NCBI RefSeq assembly: GCF_900142545.1
Contig: NZ_FRBF01000002.1
Location: 124,001-188,000, forward strand
Direction of reading: 5' to 3'
DNA from: Fibrobacter sp. UWT2
GTDB taxonomy: Bacteria; Fibrobacterota; Fibrobacteria; Fibrobacterales; Fibrobacteraceae
Length of the DNA stretch: 64,000 bases
Under the pieces are notes generated by a model. That model made no database searches, had not been told where the DNA came from, and saw nothing but the letters and a program-made list of their open reading frames with translations. Positions 46,001 through 56,022 of this stretch are shown one piece after another. Made by a program: the position numbers and the translations under genes. Every line of letters begins with the position of its first letter. Position 1 is the first letter of the stretch.

Positions 46001-46080
46001 ATCTTTCGATTGTATTGCCGCATTCGGGAAATTTCCTGGTGCGTGTTGATAGGCAAATCCGACGAATCTCGGTTAAGTAA
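43042..46080 (+). CDS. Large secreted GLUG-repeat surface protein
   Basis: The 1012-residue protein has a signal peptide ending at VEAAG. Two homologous modules start GCYHITSKEELYGFAAIVNG (near 35) and GCYVIKDESDLYGFAAIVNG (near 555), each followed by NDI-VNKDVL-type sequence and GLUG-like repeats with GGIVG/NCYNTG words. Between them lie two Listeria-Bacteroides-type (InlB B-like) repeats with SGWYDNAELKG and RGWYKDKNFKG. A poly-serine linker (about 860-920) leads to a 75-residue tail with AVLDVQGQVLATG and NFLVRVDRQIR, resembling a T9SS signal. It is probably an adhesin or carbohydrate-binding surface protein; no enzymatic domain is seen. Confidence 0.85.
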   Translation: MSRIKTLFGILMLLAVLVEAAGTITPKTPVTLNGCYHITSKEELYGFAAIVNGSENVAPKQAVCARLNNDIEVNKDVLTSEGDLNVADTSEFVPWTPIMNFQGTFNGQGFTISGLYYNDSTRVNVGFFSNIVSETNDRDVSVKNLGVFNSYLKGGNSVGAIVGNVSASESAPVVIYNVRNHSRIEAKGTVAGGIAALAVGNVQIGNSVNTGYVAAKHVVGGIVGLLSGTSATITNAFSVGVVEAFNELEDKSIAGGIVGQAGGEFELKNVYNQGYVVGSNVMGGIAGSLSGSSVLLVNAYNAGIISPLIEEYENVGSILGLYAGKDKAENFTYANVYYQKDGISDIHGIEVPEKMMTDGTVAYLLHNYYYEGLDASIWGQVIGEDPAPDFSGSITGDLPLVFEKMTLHTYEGDASVLPEKYVPGYRYDLPSVSREGYEFSGWYDNAELKGYPTKFISAIISEEQEFWAKYTPVYKISYVTGSGTVTFDEEVLSYVEGVGVVLPKNVTCTGAIFRGWYKDKNFKGDRLYEIGSEESGDVVLYAKWLEKKEPSKDDDGCYVIKDESDLYGFAAIVNGADGFSKNTSPCAYLDNDIVVNKNVLKSDGSLNVADSAGFAHWVPINGFNGVFDGRGHSVSGLYVKCDSVRESYDGYRGYGFFGSLGIVGSNKNSIVVKNIGIDASYFEVKGDFEKVGALVGVVNGNARTAYSNIEISNCYNTSTVNAVSYPGGIVGVINSYSNTIIENCYNTGSIEGKHNNAGGLVGSIKYDAKVNIANCYNVGRVVSYGTQQDNDALVGEVKSVVDVANCYYLKVSGVKASYGKSTEMTQFENGDVAYALHNGENGSIWGQDVGVDPLPNFSGKLKNYSSEESSSSVVSSSSSSAVKSSSSEAKSSSSEAKSSSSTEAKSSSSEVKSSSSNAVKSSSSQLEIYCNGKKCSEVVLDTWEAPRFQVMVSGRTVLVTGARSGSPYAVLDVQGQVLATGRVDGSNLSIVLPHSGNFLVRVDRQIRRISVK

Positions 46081-46096
46081 CAACTTGCTTAAAATG

Positions 46097-46127
46097 CAAA
46101 AGCCCGCCTCGAAAGGCGGGCTTTTTC
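46097..46127. terminator. Bidirectional terminator
   Basis: AAAAGCCCGCC pairs with GGCGGGCTTTTT around TCGAAA. It lies between the convergent GLUG protein and acyl-CoA synthetase genes. Confidence 0.9.
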
Positions 46128-46141
46128 GCAGATTCTTTATC

Positions 46142-47878
46142 TTACTTCTCTGAATTTTCGGAGGAGGCGCTTTCGGCTTCCTTCGCTGCGTCATTTGCTG
46201 CGGCGTTAGCTGCGTTAGCGTCTTCCTTATCCTTGTCGCGGATAGAGGCGCGGCGGATTTTTCCGCTGATGGTCTTCGGCAATTCAGACACAAAGTCGAT
46301 GATACGCGGACTCTTGTAAGAGGCGGCCACGTTCTTTGCGAACAGCTGGATTTCCTTGGCCAAGTCCTTCGAGGCTTCATAGCCCTTCTGGAGTACGACG
46401 GTTGCCTTCACGGCCTGGCCGCGGGACTTGTCTTCGACACCAGTCACAGCAACTTCCAAGACGGCGGGGTGCTTGTGGAGCACTTCTTCGACTTCGAAGG
46501 GGCTGATGCGGTAGCCGGAACTCTTTATCAGGTCGTCAGTACGGCCCACGAACCAGAAGAATCCGTCCTTGTCGCGAGTAGCGGTGTCGCCAGTGTGGTA
46601 GACGCCGCCCTCGAATACTTTTTCGGTGCGTTCTTCATCGCGGTAGTAGCCGCCGAACATGCCGAAGGGCTTGCCTTCGTCAATCTTGATGATGATTTCG
46701 CCGACTTCATCGGGGCCGCAGCTGTTGCCGTCGGCATCCACGATATCCATGCGGTAGCCGGGGGAGGGCTTGCCCATAGAACCGGGGCGCGGTTCCATCC
46801 ATTCGAAGTTGCCCGTCGTAAGCGTCAGTTCTGTCTGGCCGTAACCTTCGTGCAGACGGAGTCCCGTCTTTTCGAAGAACTTCTTGTAAATGTCGAGGTT
46901 CAACGCCTCGCCTGCGGTGGTGCAGTACTTGAGGCTGGAAAGGTCGTACTTTTCGACGCCATGCTGCAAGATGTAGCGGTAAACGGTCGGTGGCGCACAG
47001 AAGGTGGTCACCTTGTATTCCTGCATCTTTTCGAGCAGCTTGCCCGGAATGAACACGTTCATGTCGTAGGTGAATACGGCAGAACCTGCAATCCACTGGC
47101 CATAAATTTTCCCCCAGAGCGCCTTGGCCCAGCCGGTTTCGGCAACGGTCAGGTGGCGGCCTCCGTCAATCACGTTCTGCCAGTACTTGGCGGTCACGAT
47201 GTGGCCAAGCGGGTAGCTGAAGGTGTGGGCGACCATTTTCGGGTTGCTGCTTGTGCCGCTGGTAAAGTAGACGATCATGATGTCGTCGTTGTGCGTGGCG
47301 GCATCGCCTGTGGGGCGCGGGAAACTTGGCGGGCAGATTTCGTAGTCGTCGTAGAAGTTGATCCAGTTCTGACGGGACTGCCCGATGGTCACGAGGGTTT
47401 CGACAATGTGCGTGTGTTCGCAGGCGGTGTCGATTTCCTTTTGGAGCGCCGGATCGTCGTAAGAGACGACCATCTTGATGTCGGCGGCCTTAAAGCGGTA
47501 TTCCAGGTCTTCGGCGGCGAGCATGTTGGTTGCCGGAATGGCAATGGCTCCGATACGGTGGAGCGCCAAGAGGAAGAACCAGAATTCGTAGCGGCGGCGC
47601 AGAATCAGCATCACGCGGTCGCCTTTCTTGATTCCCTTTTCTACCAAAAAGTTCGCGGTGCGCTGCGAGGCAATCGAAAGGTCCTTGAAGGTAAAAATAT
47701 GGCTTTCGTCGTTGTCGTCGCACCAGACTAATGCTTCGCGCTTGGGTTCGGTCTTCGCGTATTCGTCGACCACGTCGTAGGCGAAGTTAAAGTCTTCGGG
47801 AATATTGAGCTTAAAGTTTTCGTAGAGGTCCTCGTAAGAGGAATACTCGGTTCGTGCTAGGAATCTATTGAGTATCAT
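46142..47878 (-). CDS. AMP-forming acyl-CoA synthetase
   Basis: The 578-residue adenylate-forming enzyme has the P-loop YFTSGTSSNPKMV (near 205), LHEGYGQTE (near 340), HTGDTATRDKDGFFWFVGR (near 425) and the C-terminal catalytic Lys in LPKTISGKIRR (near 530). It makes acyl-CoA from a carboxylic acid, ATP and CoA; the sequence looks nearer to medium-chain/AcsM-type enzymes than to acetyl-CoA synthetase. The last 35 residues are an unusual Ala/Glu/Asn-rich tail. The next gene upstream in the same direction is a DUF2334 protein, 18 nt away. Confidence 0.88.
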   Translation of the reverse strand: MILNRFLARTEYSSYEDLYENFKLNIPEDFNFAYDVVDEYAKTEPKREALVWCDDNDESHIFTFKDLSIASQRTANFLVEKGIKKGDRVMLILRRRYEFWFFLLALHRIGAIAIPATNMLAAEDLEYRFKAADIKMVVSYDDPALQKEIDTACEHTHIVETLVTIGQSRQNWINFYDDYEICPPSFPRPTGDAATHNDDIMIVYFTSGTSSNPKMVAHTFSYPLGHIVTAKYWQNVIDGGRHLTVAETGWAKALWGKIYGQWIAGSAVFTYDMNVFIPGKLLEKMQEYKVTTFCAPPTVYRYILQHGVEKYDLSSLKYCTTAGEALNLDIYKKFFEKTGLRLHEGYGQTELTLTTGNFEWMEPRPGSMGKPSPGYRMDIVDADGNSCGPDEVGEIIIKIDEGKPFGMFGGYYRDEERTEKVFEGGVYHTGDTATRDKDGFFWFVGRTDDLIKSSGYRISPFEVEEVLHKHPAVLEVAVTGVEDKSRGQAVKATVVLQKGYEASKDLAKEIQLFAKNVAASYKSPRIIDFVSELPKTISGKIRRASIRDKDKEDANAANAAANDAAKEAESASSENSEK

Positions 47879-47896
47879 TTGTGTCTCTCCGGTCTC

Positions 47897-48667
47897 TTAT
47901 AGATCCTGGTACATGATCTTTTCGCGGTGGTTCGAGGCAAATTTTACGAGCGAGAGAAGATTTTGTTCGCCCATGGCCTTCATGTCACCGGCGTGAATCA
48001 CCAGGCGGGGGGTTCCGCGGTAGAGGAGTAGTGCAATGCGAGAAAAAACCTGCATGGCACCGAGGAGTGCCTGCGGGAAAATAGAGAAGGTCAAAATCTG
48101 CGAGAACGACGGCTTGACTTTTTTACCGACCTTGCGGTAAATGTAGAGCATGTCTTCGTAGAAGTTGAATTCTTCGAGCACCTGTTTTTTGAGGTGCTTG
48201 TTGTCGAGCCAGACTGGCGCGATAAATCCGGAGGGGCGGCCAAAACCGTGGGCCTTCCAGAGGGCGATGCTACGGTTTAAAAGCATCTGGGAAACTTTCT
48301 TGTTCAGGCCCGCAAATTCGGCACCATTGTGCGAAATGGCGAGAGCGAGTTTACCGATGGGGTTACGCTTGATGAACAGGTCTGCATTATGGCGCACGCC
48401 GTGGAGCAAGATTTCGTAACCTTCTTGCACGAATTTTCCGATTTCTTCACGGAAGGCGTCGGCTTCGGATTCAGGGACGCCCCCGATAGAGGGAACGACG
48501 GCAATCGAGATAGGCGAACCTGCGGCGGCGGCAATCTTTCGGATTTCTTCGGCAGATTTCTTGCAGTTCTTCACGTTAAAATTATGATAGCACAGCAGGT
48601 ACTTCTTCTTTTTATGAAGAATAGCTTCGGCGGCGCGGATGTCGGCAATGTCCTTGTTGATTTCCAT
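47897..48667 (-). CDS. DUF2334-type polysaccharide deacetylase-like protein
   Basis: The 256-residue protein has a deacetylase-like barrel: first strand LLCYHNFNV, SIAVVPSIGG, then YEILLHGVRHNAD with a metal-ligand-like His pair, GFIAPVW and LVIHAGDM. The pattern fits DUF2334 proteins, which are often encoded near envelope or lipid genes. Its substrate is unknown. It lies 18 nt upstream of the acyl-CoA synthetase and 47 nt downstream of ligA, so it may be part of either transcript. Confidence 0.65.
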   Translation of the reverse strand: MEINKDIADIRAAEAILHKKKKYLLCYHNFNVKNCKKSAEEIRKIAAAAGSPISIAVVPSIGGVPESEADAFREEIGKFVQEGYEILLHGVRHNADLFIKRNPIGKLALAISHNGAEFAGLNKKVSQMLLNRSIALWKAHGFGRPSGFIAPVWLDNKHLKKQVLEEFNFYEDMLYIYRKVGKKVKPSFSQILTFSIFPQALLGAMQVFSRIALLLYRGTPRLVIHAGDMKAMGEQNLLSLVKFASNHREKIMYQDL

Positions 48668-48714
48668 AAGGGTAACCTGTTTTGTTTTTTACGCCATATA
48701 TATAGAAAATGTGG

Positions 48715-50924
<2,210 letters not shown>

Positions 50925-50926
<2 letters not shown>

Positions 50927-51488
50927 ATATAAACATTTTAATTCCAATCGCAATCAGGATAATCCCTGCGATGATTTCAGGAATCTTTGTTTTGAAACGT
51001 TTGGCGGCGTGACGGCCGATTTCGTAGCCGATAACGCCCATGATAAAGCTTGCAAGCGCAATGGCGCTGGTGGCAAGAACCATGTTCGCGTTCAGGAATG
51101 CAAACGAAATTCCGACAGCGAATGCGTCAATACTTGTCGCGACCGAAAGCAGCAAAATGTTTGCAATCGTCAAGTTTTTCGCGGCAATCTGTTCGCCTTC
51201 TTCTTCGCCCGCATCACCACGGACGGCTCCCCAAATCATGCGCCCGCCCAGAATGCAGAGGATGGTGCAGGCGATAGGAGTGCCCACGGAATTGATCCAG
51301 CGCTCGGCAAAACTCCCGAGAAAGTACCCGAGCAGCGTCATGCCGCCCTGGAAAACGCCGAAGCTTACCGCCTGGAGCATGGCGCGGCTGTACTTGATTC
51401 CTTTCTTTGAAAGTCCCGTGGCAATTGCGACGGCAAAGCAGTCCATCGCCTCAACAATCGCGATAATAATAATTTCGATAATGCCCAT
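50925..51488 (-). CDS. mntP: Manganese efflux pump MntP
   Basis: The 187-residue protein has six hydrophobic segments in two homologous halves. The first half has AIVEAMDCFAVAIATG and the second SVATSIDAFAVGISFAF, the paired acidic motifs of the MntP (DUF204) family. It exports Mn2+ from the cytoplasm. A charged loop rich in Glu (DAGEEEGEQ) separates the halves. The start lies 2 nt after the stop of the gene at 51491, so no riboswitch leader is possible directly upstream; any control must act on the longer transcript. Confidence 0.9.
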
Positions 51489-51490
51489 AA

Positions 51491-52294
51491 CTACTTCGTA
51501 AACTTGTAGCGACCCAGCAAATCGAAGTACCTAGCCTTCGGCGAAATCTTTACCGCCGGACGCTGTTTGTGGATAGCGGTGGCGTTGTTTGGATCAACGA
51601 AAAAGAGTTCTTGAACGACTATATCGTTTTTAAAGACCTTTACAGAAAATCCCTTTTCATTCTTATTATAGACCATTACATGGTCTAAAGAGTCGTTACT
51701 ATATTCATAGCATTTTAGGTCATCAGCAGGATCTTCTATAATGTAGGCATATTCTATTTCTCGATCTGCTTCGGAACTGTAGTTATCTATGTAGATATAA
51801 ATAAGGGAATCATTTCTAGAAAGATATTCGTAATAGTAATCGAAGGTTGAATCCATGCAGGAGGAGAAGAATTCTGTTTCTTTATAAAACATAGCTTGGT
51901 CAAGTTTGCCATTGATATAGTGCTTTCGAACCCAAAAAGTGGTGTCTCCAACAGTTGAATCAGAAATTAGCCCTTCCAAGCCTTTTTTAGAAAGGACACT
52001 TTCATCTTTGGATACATGGATGTAATCAACATCAAGATAGATATTTACAATTTCCCCGACATAGCCGTTGATTATTTTTTCAAGGTAGCCATTGTTGTAA
52101 GAAAGTTTGACATATCGTTCTTCTCTTATAGAGTCCAAAGATCTATTCAAGTATGCAGAATATACAGAATCAAGGTATGGAGTATTTTGTGGGGTTGACA
52201 AAAAATGTGTTTGGGCATTGAACCACGCTTCGGTGCACGTATTCGCTGCGGCAAAACCCGCCAAAAGCATTAGGCAGAATAAGAAATTTTTCAT
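51491..52294 (-). CDS. Secreted hypothetical protein with T9SS-like tail
   Basis: The 267-residue protein has a signal peptide ending at FAAANT and a body rich in Tyr, Asp and Ser without a recognised domain. The last residues, ISPKARYFDLLGRYKFTK, resemble the FDLLGR strand and basic end of Fibrobacter C-terminal sorting domains. AGGAG precedes the ATG. It is 2 nt upstream of mntP in the same direction, although no functional link is evident. Confidence 0.65.
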   Translation of the reverse strand: MKNFLFCLMLLAGFAAANTCTEAWFNAQTHFLSTPQNTPYLDSVYSAYLNRSLDSIREERYVKLSYNNGYLEKIINGYVGEIVNIYLDVDYIHVSKDESVLSKKGLEGLISDSTVGDTTFWVRKHYINGKLDQAMFYKETEFFSSCMDSTFDYYYEYLSRNDSLIYIYIDNYSSEADREIEYAYIIEDPADDLKCYEYSNDSLDHVMVYNKNEKGFSVKVFKNDIVVQELFFVDPNNATAIHKQRPAVKISPKARYFDLLGRYKFTK

Positions 52295-52381
52295 TTGTGT
52301 CTCCTAAACCTAAAAATAGGAATATATTTGAAAAAAAATGTTTATATTTAAGACGAATCTTGTATTCAAAAGGATGGTGTT

Positions 52382-52747
52382 TTGAAACTGCGGGTGGTAG
52401 TCTTCGTTTTTGTGGCGGTATGTGCTTTATTTGCGGTGGAGGCTTTTGTGCTTCCGCCGGTTACGCCCGAACTCAAAACACAAGCTCACGAATATTTTGA
52501 AAACGAATGTCGCGGTTGCCACCGCTGGGCTCGCAAGTTTGCGGCACCCCCGATGCGCGACAATGTGGCAAATTATGCCGAAAATCCGGAAGGCATGGTG
52601 CGTTACCTGATGCACCCGACTCCGCAGCACCCCGAAGAATGGCCCGCCATGGAAATCACTCCGCTTACCGAAGAGCAGGCGAAAATGATGACGGCGTGGC
52701 TCTTGTACATTCTCAAGAATCCCGATGATCCAGGAAGGCCGAAGTAG
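52382..52747 (+). CDS. Monohaem c-type cytochrome
   Basis: The 121-residue protein has a signal peptide (to about residue 22) and one haem-binding motif, CRGCH, near residue 42. Met ligand candidates lie in PPMRDN and PAMEITPL, so a soluble or anchored periplasmic cytochrome is likely. The start is a TTG with AGGATGG upstream. No ATG before the signal peptide is available. It opens the five-gene cluster and is probably the electron acceptor or donor of the complex encoded downstream. Confidence 0.8.
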   Translation: MKLRVVVFVFVAVCALFAVEAFVLPPVTPELKTQAHEYFENECRGCHRWARKFAAPPMRDNVANYAENPEGMVRYLMHPTPQHPEEWPAMEITPLTEEQAKMMTAWLLYILKNPDDPGRPK

Positions 52748-52783
52748 GTGTGAGCGATGAGGTTGCTACGCTCTGAGCTATGA
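52748..52783. repeat. Degenerate GACCTCA-type repeat before the pentahaem gene
   Basis: GTGTGAGCGATGAGGT and CTCTGAGCTATGAG enclose a short GCTACGC stem. It begins right after the monohaem cytochrome stop codon and supplies the ATG of the next gene. The TGAGCGATGAGGT word is shared with 31720-31761. Confidence 0.5.
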
Positions 52784-53331
52784 GAAGAGAAAAGGGAAAA
52801 AATACAAGAATATTTAAATGGTCGGCGATTTGTTTTGCCGTCGTGTTCTCTTTTTTCTTGGCGGATTTCTTAATGGGGGAGCCGCGCGTTCCTGAACGTG
52901 CCGTGGGCTCGATTCCTTTTGACCATGCGTTGCACGGCGATTCAATCGGCTTGGACTGTGCCGCCTGTCATACGGGCTCGCGCGCCTCGGCGAATGCTTT
53001 TATGCCCTCGAAGGCAGACTGCATGGACTGCCACAGGCTCCCGCTGACCGAAAATCCGGGAATCGAGACGCTGGATTCCGTACTTGCAAAAGCCGATGAC
53101 CGCCCGTGGTCCCACAAGCGCCATTTGCCGGACCATGTGGTATTTCACCATGGTGTGCATGCTGCTGCTGGCGTCGCTTGCGCCGATTGTCACGGCAAGG
53201 GCTACATGCAGAACCGCTACGGCGCAGAATTGTTCAATATGCAAAGTTGCCTCAAGTGCCACAGGGGCGAAACTTTCAAAGAAAAAGGCTTTAAGCCGGC
53301 GGCCACGTACTGCGCCGCTTGCCATCGCTGA
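52780..53331 (+). CDS. Pentahaem c-type cytochrome (NrfB/ActA-like)
   Basis: The 183-residue protein starts with a basic stretch and one membrane or signal segment (about residues 14-30). Five CXXCH motifs follow: CAACH, CMDCH, CADCH, CLKCH and CAACH, with additional His residues as distal ligands. Size and haem number match NrfB and the pentahaem subunit of alternative complex III. It should carry electrons between the membrane Fe-S/NrfD module and a periplasmic partner. The gene lies 32 nt after the monohaem cytochrome gene and 16 nt before the ferredoxin-like subunit gene. Confidence 0.85.
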   Translation: MRREKGKNTRIFKWSAICFAVVFSFFLADFLMGEPRVPERAVGSIPFDHALHGDSIGLDCAACHTGSRASANAFMPSKADCMDCHRLPLTENPGIETLDSVLAKADDRPWSHKRHLPDHVVFHHGVHAAAGVACADCHGKGYMQNRYGAELFNMQSCLKCHRGETFKEKGFKPAATYCAACHR

Positions 53332-53347
53332 TTCGTGAAGGTATCTT

Positions 53348-54235
53348 ATGGGTATGGATCGTCGCGAATTCATCAAGAGTTGTTCTCTGGTAGCGGTAAT
53401 GGGGCTGCTGTTTGGCTGCCGCAAGATTCCGCTCGAAGAACTCGCCGGCGATTTGCCTAGCCTCAAGCGTTTTGAAGACGAAGTCAAGCTTGCTCTGTCG
53501 CAGGCGAAAAAATCTCTCGACCTCGTGAAAATCCCGACTCCGGGGGCACTCAAGATTCCGGGGGCCTCGACCATCAACCGATTCGGTATGGCCATCGACC
53601 TGGATGCATGCGACGGTTGCGGCAAGTGCATTCTAGCCTGCAACCTTGAAAATAACGTGCCGCTGGTTCCCGACGAAGATGCTGCCCGCGGGCGTTTTAT
53701 GCACTGGGTCGACATGCGCGGCAGCGCCCCCTTCATGTGTGCGCACTGTGGCAATGCCCCGTGCGAACGTGTATGCCCGACGGGGGCTGCGAATCACACG
53801 CCCGATGGCCTGAGCGCCATGATGTACAAGCGTTGTACGGGTAGCCGTTTCTGCGGCGCAAATTGCCCCGTTCAGGCTCGAAAGTTCAATTTTAACGACG
53901 CCCAGAAACTCGGACTTGCCCGACAGTTCAATCGTGAAGTTCCGCTCCGCGACAAGGGCGTCATGGAAAAATGCAGCCTTTGCCTGCACCGCCTGCAGAA
54001 CGACCGCCTTAAATTCAAAACGTCGCTTACCGTTGGCGTCACCGCCGAAGAATGGCGAGGTCGCGGCGTCAAGACCGCTTGTGCCGAAGCCTGCCCCAAG
54101 AATGCTATCATCTTTGGCAACTGGCTCGATGAAAAGTCGCCGCTGGTAAAGCTGACCAAGGATCGTGTGCTGTATGCGCCCCGTGAACTGGCGAACCTTG
54201 ATCCTTCCGTGGTATTTATACGGGGGAGGCGTTAA
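53348..54235 (+). CDS. Tat-exported Fe-S subunit (NrfC/ActB2-like)
   Basis: The 295-residue protein has a twin-arginine signal (DRREFIKS) with a following lipobox-like FGC. Four ferredoxin-type cysteine groups follow: CDGCGKCILAC, CAHCGNAPCERVCP, CTGSRFCGANCP and CSLCLH with a distant C...CP. In the third group the second Cys is Ser, leaving three ligands, which would suit a [3Fe-4S] cluster as known for ACIII. It passes electrons between the NrfD-like quinol site and the haems. The stop overlaps the next start (TAATG). Confidence 0.88.
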   Translation: MGMDRREFIKSCSLVAVMGLLFGCRKIPLEELAGDLPSLKRFEDEVKLALSQAKKSLDLVKIPTPGALKIPGASTINRFGMAIDLDACDGCGKCILACNLENNVPLVPDEDAARGRFMHWVDMRGSAPFMCAHCGNAPCERVCPTGAANHTPDGLSAMMYKRCTGSRFCGANCPVQARKFNFNDAQKLGLARQFNREVPLRDKGVMEKCSLCLHRLQNDRLKFKTSLTVGVTAEEWRGRGVKTACAEACPKNAIIFGNWLDEKSPLVKLTKDRVLYAPRELANLDPSVVFIRGRR

Positions 54236-56022
54236 TGTTTCGCTACCTGATGATTTTGGGACTGATGCTGTTTTTGCCGGGGCTTTACGCTCTGGGTTAC
54301 TCAGTTTATCAGGGACCTTCGGCTTGGATGGTGGATTCCCGTACCTTCTGGGGAACGCCCATTAGCCTGTTTGTGTTCTGGATTGGCCTGGCTCATGCGG
54401 GTACGCTTCTGTCGGCGATTTTCCTTGCGCTCGATATCAAACTTGACCGCCGCACAGCCCTGATTGCAGAACTCTCGACACTGGTTTGCCTTGTATTTGC
54501 TGGAATTTTCCCGCTCATGCACTTGGGCGTCATCGACAACTTTTACATGGTGGCCCCCTTCCTCGATGCCCGCGGCAACTTCGCCAATGTGCGTTCGCCC
54601 CTAGTTTGGGACTTCTGCTGCATTGCGGTGTATGCGCTATTGTCGCTGCTGTTCTTTGGGGTGCATTTAAAGTCCCGCGAGAACCCGCTGCTGGAACGTT
54701 ACCGCAAGCCGATGGCGTGGCTTTTGTTCCCGCTGGTGCTTTGGGTGCATACGGTGGTGAGCCTGGATTTTGCAACGACTTTTGTGCCGGAGTGGCGCGG
54801 CGCATTCTTCCCGGTCTACTTTATTGCTGGGGCAATCCTTTCGGGGCTTGCGCTCATGAACCTCCTGATTTGTGCTGAAGGCTACCGCGTGCGCCTCCTG
54901 GAACGCCTGCAGCTTATATGCACCTGGATTCTTTGCGCAATCTGGATCTGGGACTTGATGCTCAAGGGCTCCATTTGCACGTGGGCTCTAGTTTTCGCCG
55001 GAATTCTTCCTCAGTTCCGCATGGTTTCGATCATTCGCGAAAACAAGTGGGGTAGAATCGCTTTCTCCGTGAGCATTTTGATTGGCCTGTTCCTTGAAAG
55101 GGTTTACATCGTTTCGCCGGAATTTGGCCTTCAGGCATCTTCGCCCTTTAATTGGATTGACTGGGGGCTTGTAGCTTTCTCGGTGGGCGGCTTTGTGTTG
55201 CTTTTCTTTGGCATTCGCCGTTACCTGAATCGCAATATGGAAGGGGCCGGCTCCTATTTTGGCGAAGTCGACGGAACCGATTTGGCGGACGCCGAACAGC
55301 AGGAGCTTGAAAAAGAAAACTCTACAGGCTTGCGTGGCGTAGAAAAACTCAAAAAGGGCTTCTACATTCAGCCTTGGTCTTCGGAAGAATACCATGTGTT
55401 GCGTTTACCCTTGCTTGTGGGTTTTGCAGCAGCGATTCTTTTTGTGGTTTGGGCTTGGGGTCAAAGCGTTTTTGCTCAAGTAGAACTTTCCATTGCGAAC
55501 GTGATTCCGCTATTGTATCCAATTATTGCGGCGGTGACAGCCATTACCCTGTGTATTCGTGCGTACCTCGTGGAAAAATCGTTCGCCATGACTCGCCGAG
55601 AAAAATCGCTGTGCGTGGTGTTGTTTGTGTTGCTGGCCGCCTGTTTGGGAGCTTTCTTTGCAGGAGGATCTTCTGAAAATTCAACGAAGACGCTAGATTC
55701 TCAGCCGATAGGTGTCGATGCTCCGGTTTCTTTGAATCAAGCCCGTTTGCTTTGGAATGCCCGCTGTGCCACATGCCACGGAGCCGATGGCCGTCTCAAT
55801 GAAAAATTCGTGCGCGAATTTTACCCAGTGCCGCCAAAGCTGGATGCTCAACGTCTCGATAGCCTTGGAGCGGATTCCTTGGTCAAGGTGATTTTGAATG
55901 GTCGCAGCAATATGAATGCCTTTGCTGGCCGCTTGACTCCGAGTGAAGCTTTGGGCCTTGTGAATTATATGCGAACGCTTGCCGGAGAAGATGCTTCTGA
56001 ATCGGTAAAGGAGGGCGAATAA
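54235..56022 (+). CDS. NrfD-like quinol-binding membrane subunit fused to cytochrome c
   Basis: The 595-residue protein has an NrfD/PsrC-type membrane part (roughly residues 1-330, eight or more hydrophobic segments). A loop and three more segments (385-490) follow, then a C-terminal monohaem cytochrome c domain (about 500-590) with CATCH and a Met ligand candidate in SNMNAF. NrfD proteins take electrons from menaquinol. The fusion supplies a haem acceptor in the same chain. It is translationally coupled on both sides by TAATG overlaps. Confidence 0.86.
   Translation: MFRYLMILGLMLFLPGLYALGYSVYQGPSAWMVDSRTFWGTPISLFVFWIGLAHAGTLLSAIFLALDIKLDRRTALIAELSTLVCLVFAGIFPLMHLGVIDNFYMVAPFLDARGNFANVRSPLVWDFCCIAVYALLSLLFFGVHLKSRENPLLERYRKPMAWLLFPLVLWVHTVVSLDFATTFVPEWRGAFFPVYFIAGAILSGLALMNLLICAEGYRVRLLERLQLICTWILCAIWIWDLMLKGSICTWALVFAGILPQFRMVSIIRENKWGRIAFSVSILIGLFLERVYIVSPEFGLQASSPFNWIDWGLVAFSVGGFVLLFFGIRRYLNRNMEGAGSYFGEVDGTDLADAEQQELEKENSTGLRGVEKLKKGFYIQPWSSEEYHVLRLPLLVGFAAAILFVVWAWGQSVFAQVELSIANVIPLLYPIIAAVTAITLCIRAYLVEKSFAMTRREKSLCVVLFVLLAACLGAFFAGGSSENSTKTLDSQPIGVDAPVSLNQARLLWNARCATCHGADGRLNEKFVREFYPVPPKLDAQRLDSLGADSLVKVILNGRSNMNAFAGRLTPSEALGLVNYMRTLAGEDASESVKEGE

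Noticed and set aside
51489-51490. Manganese (yybP-ykoY) riboswitch before mntP
   Set aside because: Only 2 nt separate mntP from the upstream gene, so there is no leader to hold one.
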